From NCBI GenBank assembly GCA_015680685.1, contig MNCI01019033.1, positions 343,643 to 407,642 on the forward strand: DNA of 64,000 nucleotides, written 5' to 3'. The DNA is from Gnetum montanum. Its lineage: Eukaryota; Streptophyta; Gnetopsida; Gnetales; Gnetaceae. The notes beneath the pieces are model-generated. The model saw only the letters and a program-made list of their open reading frames with translations, searched no databases and was not told where the DNA came from. Shown here piece by piece: positions 47,594 through 57,479 of this stretch (positions within the stretch are counted from its first letter, which is position 1; every line of letters starts with the position of its first letter). The translations under genes and the position numbers were made by a program.

Positions 47594-48933
47594 GATATAA
47601 AGTCATTTATACATAAGTATGTAGTATTGATCATTTATAGGTGGATTCTAGATTTTGGTATCGAATTTGAAGAATATTTTGAAGTTGAATGTTTTGTTAA
47701 GTTATTTATTCTTTTGCCAATTTTTTAAATAGCTAAGAAGAAAATAAGTAAAATATAGGTATACCCCAAGATATATAGTCTAGAAAAATGGGTACATGAC
47801 TCAAATATCCAAAATTTGTAGTGAGATTAACCTAAGGCAATAAGGGATCTAACATTGAGATTACATCTAATTCCACTATATTAGTAGGTTATCCTTCTAG
47901 TAGAACCACCACTTCTTTGTTATTCTATGAATCATCTAATGATCTATATGAATCTATTACTCAGGAAATTTTTGGAAGGTATGTTTTTGTGCAAATTCTG
48001 GTTTATTTATCTTATTTCTTTAATTTTTTTGAATCATTTAAATTTAGTTTATAAAGATTAAGGTTTGGATGTTATCCGTACTTATTATTGTTAAATTCAT
48101 TTTTACTAGTAGAATTTGTTGATATGACGATGGTTTCTAAGGTCCTTGATATCAATGTTTTCAGTCATCATCATGCTTTATTGATTATTCAAAAGTGGAC
48201 TTTATCTTTTAATCTAAAATATCTCTAATTTTGAAAGGTCCCTTATTTTGTTGAAATGATGAATCTTCCATTAATTTTTGCAAAATTTGAAAGAGACATT
48301 ATCTCTTGTATTGGGCTAATAAAGCATTCTAAAACCTTCATGACTATTGTGGTAAAAATCATCATAATATGAGACATATCACAACCTAGCACAAAACCAA
48401 GATAGACAATCCTATGGCCTCCAAATGGTCTAGGAAAAGCAATCTTTTGATTACTTTTCCTTAAAATGAAAGGAGACTTGTAGGACATTGACAAAATTCG
48501 ACAACTTGAGCCAAATGTTTTTGTTAAATGTTAGAGAATACAAAGAAGAAAAAAAGACAACATGCATGCATGGATTAGCTACTAGAAATGAGCAGAGGAA
48601 ATGCATATAACACAAATTAGAGCAAAATAGAACATGACATGTGGTTGGTACTAGAAGCATTTGCAAAGCAGTATGTGAAAAAAGATAGATCTAATTCATT
48701 AAAATGTTAAATCCAAAAAGGAAAATGCAGAAAATATATTTGAAGCAAATTTGGATAATATAAAAAACAAGAAGGTTTGAAATGGTAGATATAGATTACA
48801 AAAAGAAAAAAAGAACCTAGTTTTTGGAGATTGTTTGGGATTGGACCACCAATGTGGGTTGGCCTTTGGGTCTTGTGACCTTGGGAAGTCATGGGATCAA
48901 AGGTGTTCTTCAAATAGGGTTTAGGTGCTCACT
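47594..48933. other. Spacer and leader of the next LTR element
   Basis: 47594-48240 continues the older host sequence interrupted at 40547; a SINE-like tail fragment lies near 47756. 48240-48933 should be the minus-strand leader/gag start of the element whose LTR lies to the right. Only low-complexity open runs are seen and no gag motif. Confidence 0.3.
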
Positions 48934-48953
48934 GGTCTCTGACAACACCAAGA
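48934..48953 (-). promoter_or_regulatory. Primer-binding site, tRNA-Asp type (degenerate)
   Basis: On the minus strand TCTTGGTGTTGTCAGAGACC, homologous to the site after the LTR at 16828-17915. Confidence 0.5.
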
Positions 48954-50034
48954 CCTAGATACTTCCAAATGGACTTAGTAGTTATAAAATGAACTAATTA
49001 TGAGTATGTGTTTGCTGTTATGAATGTTAAAATGGTTGTGTTTTGTATAAAACTATAATCAACTGTCATAAAGAGATTTGGCTAACTTTGTCAAATACTG
49101 TGAGTTGTTGGAGATTCCTATTTTGTTCAATTACTTAGTCTATATGGTTCTTATAATATGTTACTTATGACAAATAAAATTTTGCAAAAATGTTTGAGCA
49201 CAATTTTGCCAATCTATACGTAATTTCCCCTAGAGAGAGTTCTACAAGAAAACTAGAAATAAAAAGAGACTTAATGGACTTAGAAAGAGAAAGAAAAGAA
49301 ATTAGATTTGTGTGAAATCTCAGATATTTAAGTAAGATAAATTGACACGAGGAAAAATTTCATAATAAAGCTATTCCAATTCAATCAACTACAAATTGTT
49401 CAAACCCTTTGAGCTCAATAAGCAATTTCACGAAGATAAAGTTATTATACTATAAAAAAGTATTGCATAAATGACAAATTACAAGTCTATAAATGGCTAG
49501 TTAATAGGTGTCAAAGATTACATTCAATAGAGCCTTCAAAAATTTGATAATTTCAAGATTGAAATACCAAGGCAATACAAGTTAAGATAATGAAGCTATT
49601 TCCATTGTCTCAAAATGCCAAAGAGATCCCTAGATTCTCTATGCTTAAAAAAAGACAATTTCATTAAGAAATTACTATTAAATTGCTCCCAAGGCTTTTC
49701 AATAATATAAGCTCTTCTATGGAAAATCTCAATAGAAGTCTAATATTGTGCAAAAATAAAGTTATAAAAGAAACCTAGGAAAAATCCCAAAATTAAATGC
49801 CAAGAATGATACTATCTAAACCATTAGCTAAAAAACTAAAACAAGATGGGAAGAATGAACTCATAGGATTAAAAGAAAGTAGTTGAATTGATATCTTTAG
49901 CAAGCCATCTTACAAACTTCAATATCTTCTTCTTGATCTTCCCCCCAAAAGTCCCCTTTAACTCTACCTTTGAAGTTCCTTTTATAGTGACCTTAGGGTA
50001 GTTACAATAATCATGAAAGGTTAAGGGTATTACA
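48954..50034 (-). mobile_element. 5' LTR inserted at the plasmid-type DNA polymerase
   Basis: About 1.08 kb. On the minus strand it starts TGTAATACCCTTAACC, has TATAAAAGG at 49978-49986, and aligns throughout with the plus-strand LTR at 16828-17915. Its right end (50034) abuts the polymerase reading frame, so this element interrupted the polymerase gene. Its 3' LTR and the missing N-terminal polymerase part were not found to the left. Confidence 0.75.
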
Positions 50035-51662
50035 TAATTCTAGGATTACTTCAAAATCTTAAAGCACAACTATTGGATTATATGAAATAGGCTATTCATT
50101 TGTTAGGTGGTATTATGCTAAAGGCTCAAGAGATTCATCTGTTAGGTGGATATTCAAAATTGCTTGACATTATTAGCACTAGCTATAAGCATTTCTCATA
50201 TGAGCCATTACAATTCAAATAGTTGAACTATCCATATACCAAGTAGGAACGAAGATACATTCATTTGGTAGGGGTACTATGGTGGCCATGTTGATACGTA
50301 TAAGGCATATGGGAAAAATTTATACTACTACAACATGATCTCCGTATATTCATATATCAGGAAAACATGTCCTTTTCTGAGTGGTGTACCAATCTTACAT
50401 GATAATTTGGAATCATAGGAATTGTCCAACTCGTATGAATTTTTTGAGGCTTATATATTTTTTCCTCCTACTATTACTTGACCTTTCTTACCCTTTAGGT
50501 ATCGTAATAATACTTTACTTTTCCAACTAGTAAATCCATAGGTGTGTATTTTAGTGAAGAATTAATTTATGTGCACTTTGTTTACAAGATTATACCACTA
50601 AGGGGCTACTTGTTTGAGAAGAAACCTAGTCCTTTCGACAACTTTGTGTCATCTATTTTTGGGAAAAGATAAGAAGATAAGAAAACTGGTAATGAAGCTA
50701 TGGCATATGGGTACAAGATACTAATGAACTTGCTATATGGTAGATTTGGTATAAATCCACTTAGTACTATAACAAAGGTATGTTATAGGGAAAGATATGA
50801 CTATTTGACATAGTGGGGCAATTTGATCATGGGGGACAAGTTGAGCAAGCATTGCTATATCGTAAGTTATGTTAGCAATCAAGGAGATGCTGATGACATA
50901 GATTGGAATCCTCCTAAGATATCAGCTATTTAATTGGCCCCTACTACTATAGCTTGTTCTTGTATTCATATGTACAAATACATTTCCAAAGCTGACTATT
51001 ACTACATTGATACTGACTCAAAAATTTAAGGAAGTCCTCTTCTTGAAGATGAAATCTCTCCCAGTGAATTGGGTAAGTTAAAGATTAAGGAATTTTTAAA
51101 GAAAGGGATGTTCTTAGCACCCAAGAGTTATACATTAGTAACAGAAGATGCTAGTGAGATAATTAAGCACAAGGATCTAGCTAAAGGCTTGGTCAATGTT
51201 GAATGGTTTGTGTCATAATACATTGATCCATCTCAAACTAAGTAGATCATTGTGGAATCTAAATTCAAAATTGATTGGCATATCCTAAACATAGCCAAAA
51301 AGGATTTTCAAGTAAGCCTTGGAACCAAAGTGGGTACCAAAAGGGACCCTATCTATGATAATAACAATGTTTGGGTAGACACACAACCTAAGAATGTAAT
51401 AGAATTTGGTGATCAAGGTAGCATTATTCTCAAAATTGAATTTCAATGTATTGCTAGTATGGAGTCAAAAATTGGTAAACTGTGTGAAGAAATTAAATTG
51501 ATGTTAGCTACTAAGTACAAGCACCCTACCAAGGCTAAGAAAAAGAAGTCTCTGATACATGTTGTTTTGAAGTCGAAGGTAGATGAAAAGAAGCCCAAGG
51601 GTGAGAAGAAAAAGGCTAAGAATCCCAAGGGTAAGAAGTCAAAGGAAAATGACACTAGCTAA
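50035..51662 (+). pseudogene. Organellar linear-plasmid-type family-B DNA polymerase, 5'-truncated
   Basis: Protein-primed family-B DNA polymerase like those of mitochondrial linear plasmids. Seen: LLDYMK-stop-AIHLLGGIMLKAQEI (50070-50135; likely exonuclease C-terminal region); IPSRNEDTFIW then GYYGGHVDTYKAYGKNLYYY (50240-50331); motif A as YYYNMISVYSY, the catalytic Asp position being AAC (Asn, 50332-50334); EAYIFFPPTIT; PLRGYLFEKKPSPFDNFVSS; motif B AMAYGYKILMNLLYGRFGIN (about 50697); motif C YYIDTDS (DTD at 51009-51017) intact; KKGMFLAPKSYTLVTEDASE; TKRDPIYDNNNVWVDTQPKN; Lys-rich tail ending at 51662. Frameshifts lie near 50150-50200 and 50540, with about seven stops. The N-terminal terminal-protein/exonuclease part is lost where an LTR abuts. 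It faces the RNA polymerase at 54694-51860. Confidence 0.9.
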
Positions 51663-51859
51663 ACACTTGAGAGAGCTACCATAGATGAATTCATTGTGCT
51701 ATGACAAGTCGGTACCCCAACTGATGGACAAGAGGCAAGTTCAGGGTGTAGCTTTAGCATAGCCTTAGGATAATGCCATTTTCCCTATGGACAACATTTT
51801 TATAAAGCCACTCTAATAATTATTTAGTAGTGCAAGTAGTGGTTACAACCAAAATTATC
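51663..51859. other. Intergenic gap between convergent polymerases
   Basis: 197 bp between the stop of the plus-strand DNA polymerase and the apparent final stop of the minus-strand RNA polymerase. No repeat or promoter recognised. Tail-to-tail spacing this short fits compact plasmid organisation. Confidence 0.5.
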
Positions 51860-54694
51860 CTAGCTCTTGAGAAGTGAATGAAATTCATTCCACTTCTCAG
51901 CATGACACATCCCACCATCCTCACTATCCTAGGCTACACAACACATTGTATTGACATATTCCTCATAACAACTCACTGTATCATCTATATTTTCATCCCA
52001 TTTTGACTTCTCTTTTAAAATCAAATCCTTAGGCACTAGAGATATTAAAATAGTTCTAAGAGACTCAGGATCTAGAATAGGGTCATTCACACTATTAGAG
52101 TATGGTTCATTCGAAAACTTTCCTATTGGATGTCAGATTAAGGTATTGTGAATAAGTTCATTGATTATTTGAAGTTGAGGATCCAAGTCCATAAATACTT
52201 TTGTATATATTTTAGGGACCTTTGCTACATAAATAGATGTTTTTATGAAATTATCAAGTACCATGTATATGAGTGCTTTCCCTTTCATCTTTAAAGTCAA
52301 TTGCTCCACCACTTTCATTGCTATAAAGGCATTGTTCTAATGAATAAAGTTTATGCAAGTAGATCTTGTAGTCTTGTGCTTATCCCTATCCAACGTTGGC
52401 ATTTGGAGACTAACCTGATGTCTCTTTTTACATAGCCTATCATAAACCCATATTTTAGCTTTTTTACTACAGTTATAATCCTGCACAGTAGTAAAGTACA
52501 ATACGCTATAGAGGATGGGTTTATCCAAGGCCACACAAAACCAACTGACTAGGTTAATCAACTTCATTAGATCAGCTATGTGAGGATAGTTATTTATCCA
52601 AAATTCATGGCATAGTTTAGTGATGTGAAAGTGATCCTTAAAAATTAGCAATGAATCATAAGCCTCACAAATATCACTAGCCATAGTCATAACTATCTTA
52701 CCATATATTAATGGCATAAAGAGTTGTTTGATGAGCTTTCTAGTTAAGCAAGATTTTATGATATCATAGTTTTGATTATCTAATCTTGAATGTAAGAACT
52801 CCAGAAGTTCATCTTCCAAACACAAATACAAATCTTGGATTTTCATTTTAGACGATGGAATAAGATTCATTTGCTTACCTAGTTTATCATTAAGCAAAAG
52901 ATAACTCATGATTTGATAAGCACTCATGGATGCATCTTGAGTCATTGGAACCCTATTCTAACCTAGAATTCTTTCACTATTAATAACTCTATCACTAGAC
53001 AGATACTTTGCTAGAAACTAAAATGGATCACTAGCTTGCTGTGCTAGGTTAATTAATTTCTTGTTAGAATTACTAACATCTATAAACTTCTTCAAATACT
53101 AGTTGTAAGATTTTTTAAATGTTGAAAATATCTTAAACTTAAAGGCTATTGCACATGCTAAATTCATTCTTCGATCATGCTCCTCATGCATTCTTAGTTT
53201 TGGTGCTTTAGTGTTAGCAAATAAAATCAAACGTCTAGCCAAATCATGCTCATGAAGATGCAATGCACCTATGCAATAGATTCTACCACAGAAGTCCATG
53301 AAAGCCACTAGATAAAATTGATAACCAACATATACACTCAAAAGAGTTAATATGAATTATTCATACATAGCTTGCGGCACCCACTTAACTAAATCATTTA
53401 ATAAGTTGGTACAACTATGCACACCCCTCACAAATTCATCATTAATGTAACATGACATGAATAGCTCTGATGCATCTTGTAGGTTCACCTTCGCTAGATG
53501 TTGATTCATAAGAATTCCCACTTCTTCTAAAGTATCACAATGGTCCAAAGTGTATGACAACACTTTCTTGTTTATCTCAAATACTTGAGAAAAAAGTGTA
53601 TTCAACACATTGCACATATTAATTGGATTATTCAACCTAATATAGAAATGCTTATAGTCATGGGAAGTTAATAGATGAAACTGGCGATAGATATCTACTG
53701 TTAGTTCGCATAAGTATCCACCTTCAATAGTAGCAGGTGTTGAAGGTGAATCTACCTTAGATGTTCAATCTAACAGCTTGTAAACCATGGGAAAATTGCA
53801 TCCAATTAGAAGGAGACTTATATCAAAATTCCACATAGTGAAACATTTTTTGGCACTATAACCCTTTCTCTTGTATACTTGTAATTCCTTTGTATAGCAT
53901 AATCAAATTTCATTCAAGTAAGAACTCAACCAAGTTGATGTTGATAGCATAATCTCTTGTAGTAACTTTTCTTTGGTTGAAAGATAACTTGTAAGCATCC
54001 TTACATGTTGCATTCTTAATTCCAACTTGAACTCATATAAAGAATCAAGTTTTTTGATCAAAGTAGATACGCTAACAATGGGTAAATCCTATACATAGTT
54101 GAAGATTGATCCTAGTACATGAATAATTATAGCCTTTAGTGTATATTGATTAAACACATTTAGATAAGTTAAGTGATTTTTGGATGGGCCACACTTCTTT
54201 TGCTTTAGATAATCCTTAGTAGTAATATCATTTTGACCAATTAATAGTTTGATCAATATCATAGAACTTTTATACAAACTACTCTCATGATAATTCATTG
54301 TAAGATCTTTGATTTTCATCTGTAAAGAATACAACTCATCCTTATTGAAATAATAATCTTGAAATTTGGATTTCAAATCCTCCAACAACTTTATAATAAC
54401 ATTGTGATAGAGATGAGTAATAGATTGCTTCTCACTATAGTTAGATTTCTAATTAAGCATTTTGTAGAAGTGGTTCTAGAACAATGTAGGTTTTTCATCA
54501 TTGGAAGAAGCATAAGAAGATTGTGCTTGTAGTAATGCATACAAATAAGATGGTAGTAATGTAGAAGAATAAGATGGTAGTAACACATAAGAAAAAGATG
54601 TTGCTTGTAGTAACACATAAGAAAAGGATTGGGCTTGTAGGAACATATGTTTATTTAGAGCCATACCTGGAAATTTTCTTTCAAGTATAATCAT
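51860..54694 (-). pseudogene. Single-subunit phage-type RNA polymerase, linear-plasmid type
   Basis: T7/mitochondrial-plasmid-type DNA-dependent RNA polymerase. One frame from ATG 54694 to TAG 51860 spans 945 codons, the size expected of plasmid RNA polymerases, with about a dozen stops but no net frameshift. Motifs in order: N-terminal repeats (SYVLLQA type); FPMVYKLLD; GGYLCELTVDIYRQFHLLTS; VAFMDFCGRIYCIGALHLHE then DLARRLILFA (53290-53215; T7 DxRGRxY region with Cys for Arg); VPMTQDASMSAYQIMSYLL (52940; first catalytic Asp at 52934-52936); RKLIKQLFMPLIYGK (O-helix Lys, with Tyr at 52703-52705); KIWVYDRLCKKRHQVSL; VLDNFIKT (second catalytic Asp at 52253-52255, preceded by Leu where family members have His). 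Stops make it a pseudogene. It is convergent with the DNA polymerase. Confidence 0.9.
54528..54650 (-). repeat. Short tandem repeat in RNA polymerase N-terminus
   Basis: About five degenerate 24-30-bp units of the form GTAGTAACACATAAGAAAAAG on the plus strand. They encode repeated SYVLLQA/PSYSSTLLPSY-like peptides on the minus strand. They lie at residues about 18-55, before the conserved polymerase part. Confidence 0.7.
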
Positions 54695-56388
54695 GATTTC
54701 TTTTTTGTAATTTGTTTATAAGGAATAGTTAATTGATGGGGAGCTACCTTAGGTCTTCCTAGTCTACTATGGTCATAATGTGATGACCGTAGGAGGTCAA
54801 ATAGAATTGGATTATTCTATTTATTTTTCCTAAATATCTTTCTTCTCTTAGGATCACATTATTGTTGGTTGGGTCATTGATTCCTTGCTAATGAAAAAGT
54901 ATTTGGATACCTCAAGATGGTTTATGGTGGGTTAAAGTGCATTTAAATGTTCTCTAAGTATCTATTTTTGGTCAGCTAGAGTTGTGTTTGTGTCTCTTCC
55001 AGTTTGCATTACTAGACATTATTTCTATAATCTAAAGAGTGTCAAAAAATGTTAGGGTTTGGGGTCAGATTTTGTTTCTATAGTCTAAAGAGTGGCTAAA
55101 AGTTGATGACATGATTTATAGCCTAAAGAGTGGACACCATGATGGGGGCCTTTTCACCCTCCCATTGCATGTTTGTTGCCATGGTTGAATGATGGTCATT
55201 TTTTGTGGGTTTTTGGGACCCCCAAGTGGCAGTAAGTATTTGGGTACCTAAGAAGGGTCTAAGGCATGTTAAAACACATTTAAAAGGGCAATAATGGTGT
55301 GTTTTTATTCTACTTAACATGTGTTTTTATCTTTCCTAGTCTGTAGCTCTAGACATTGTGTTGTGTCTTCCAGTCAGCAGTGTTGGTGTATCTGATCTCT
55401 ATTCTATTATCTAAGGAGTTAGAAATCCTTAAAGGATTACTTCAAAATGAACTTAAATTAATCTTTGCATACTTGTAGGTAGAAATTATAGCTATTTTAC
55501 TTAGAAACCCTTGCTTAGAATTGCATAAATCCTTCTTGAATTGCAAATTTGGGAATTTTTATCTTCATTTTTTGAATATTTATAGTTTCTTGTGCTATCA
55601 TAATGTAATTAATGTTTATGTCCATAAAATTTAATAACATAATGAATTATTATAAAATATTTTCTTTTTTTATTTCATTCTTTCTTATTAATGTGAGATT
55701 ACAAAATCTTAGGTTAAGATTTAATGTAACTTAACTCATTTCTTCCAATTTTTGTTATGAAGGATTGGCTTAGAATTAGGTAATTGAGGAGAATAGGACT
55801 TTAGATGGTCATTTTATTTATGCTTAGGAAATTGAAACTTAGTCATAGGTATTTGACGATGATTATATGGTTGTTGAATTTGTTCATGGATATTGTTTCC
55901 TTGGAATCTTTCTCCTTCATGACTTCTATTGAATCGATATTTTTTAAAATTTCATATGATTTCATCCATATTATTTTCAATTCATATGTTTATGTAAATA
56001 AGATACTCAATATGATGTTTGAGAAATGGATGATCCTTATTTGATGCTACTCTAATTCTTTAATGTTGTAGAAAAATCCAACATTTTCTCCAAAGATATT
56101 TTTAGGAGTTTCTTTTATTTACTAATAGATTTCATGCTCTTTAACATTTTCTCCTTTACAACCCAAACTATATGAGCTTCTTAAGATCTTCAATATACCT
56201 CCTTGCATCATAGTTCACACTCTACCTCATTATATAACACTTGGTTTTAATAACTGCTATATGTAACTATCTTTTGTTTATGATTTTATTGTACTTAATG
56301 AACACATCAATTCATTATCAATATCTATAACTATCATCTATTCCTTTTCAACTTATAACTACTAAATCCCATGGATAATCTTGATTAC
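54695..56388. other. Right flank of the plasmid-derived block
   Basis: Where a plasmid's promoter and terminal inverted repeat would be expected. It contains a direct duplication (text starting AAGTATTTGG near 54897 and 55234, about 337 bp apart, extending roughly 100 bp with divergence) and three copies of CTATAGTCTAAAGAGTG-like text (55025, 55078, 55116). 55440-56388 is AT-rich without assigned features. No terminal inverted repeat could be matched because the left end is lost. Confidence 0.35.
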
Positions 56389-56404
56389 TCTGATACCATA
56401 GTTT
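56389..56404 (-). promoter_or_regulatory. Primer-binding site candidate, tRNA-iMet type
   Basis: On the minus strand CTATGGTATCAGAG matches the canonical TGGTATCAGAG well. A minus-strand LTR would be expected on its right, but none was delimited, so the site may be chance or an orphan. Confidence 0.35.
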
Positions 56405-56819
56405 GGTTTTAGATCACTTGGATAACTCTAATTACCCAAGGATCCAAGTCCATAAGATAACTTGATGTCATATATTATCTCAAAAAATTTGTAGCTCTCA
56501 ATAATGTGCATCATTCTTCTTAATCATTTATTTGGAACTCTTTGTAATTTTCTCTGGACTCACTTGTATATTAGCTAGTTCATTGGAAACTTAGCTCATC
56601 TTATCTTTATGAGTTACTATCTTAATTCTCCATACTTAACAAAATACTTCTTTGTAAGTATTTTCCCTTTTTAACCATCATAGTCTTTTAGATGAACTTT
56701 TTTTCTTCTTTAAGAAAAAGACTAGGTTATATATGATACAACTTGAATCTTCTCTTCCTTTTTAGGAAACTTGATCTTGTGGGGATTACTCTTGTCTCCT
56801 ATAATACTTGCTTCTTAAC
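56405..56819. other. AT-rich spacer
   Basis: Possible LTR of the primer-binding site at its left. No partner repeat found and no coding signal. Confidence 0.25.
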
Positions 56820-57165
56820 TTCAAGGAAATTCTTTAACCTTTTAATTATGGTACTTAGATTATTGTTATGAAATTTATGGATTGTAATATCTACTTCATA
56901 CTCTAGAGTTACTATGTGCTTTGGCTTCTTTATACATCATGTTGTGTATTATTCCTTGGTATTGTTGTTTTTATTGATCTATTAATTATTCTACAATTCT
57001 TCATAAACTTTTTTAGATACATTTGTAACTTGGCTTTTAGTTATTAATATTTTATAGAGATGTTATGACTATTGTCATGTTATGAGTCATAACTTTTCAT
57101 TACAAATTAATTGAGAGTAGTTACGAATAGTCTTAAGTGATTATGAAACTTATGATTATACATTA
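56820..57165 (-). repeat. Dispersed repeat, copy of 30061-30430
   Basis: Same orientation as, and diverged from, the gag-like part of unit E1. Shared text includes TTCTTTAACCTTTT, TAACTTGG, TTATGAGT, CTTTTCATTACAAATT, GATTATGAAAC and ATTGTACATT-like words. It ends abruptly at both sides. Confidence 0.6.
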
Positions 57166-57479
57166 TCTTAGGAGTATATTATAATAGACTTAGTGGATTC
57201 AATGTAAGTAGCCTCCATCATAAATGTAAAGATGGTTTTATTTGTTACAACCTAGAGATGAGGCTTTTCCACTTTTAAAAATTGAAGAAAATCTTGTAAA
57301 GAATTAATTGAATTTGAAAATTAAAACTCTTAGGAGTAACAAGCTAGGAGAGTTTATAAAATATGATTTTAATTATTTTTGTAATGAAAATGAGATTGAA
57401 AAATAAACAACATATGATTATTAAACATAATTAGTTTGAGTAGCTAAAAGAAGGAATTAGATCTTACAAGACATAACAA
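57166..57479. other. Unassigned spacer before copia remnant
   Basis: May contain degraded upstream copia coding sequence. No motif recognised. Confidence 0.25.

Noticed and set aside
50035-51662. Polinton/Maverick or other viral DNA polymerase
   Set aside because: No capsid, integrase or ATPase genes nearby. The neighbour is a phage-type RNA polymerase, which fits linear plasmids instead.
51860-54694. Host nuclear gene for mitochondrial or plastid RNA polymerase (RpoT)
   Set aside because: No introns or transit peptide are seen, motif wording is closer to plasmid-type polymerases as I recall them, and the partner is a plasmid-type DNA polymerase in convergent orientation.
56389-57165. Minus-strand LTR right of the primer site at 56389
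   Set aside because: The right part (56820-57165) matches an internal gag-like region of another element rather than an LTR, and no partner LTR was found.
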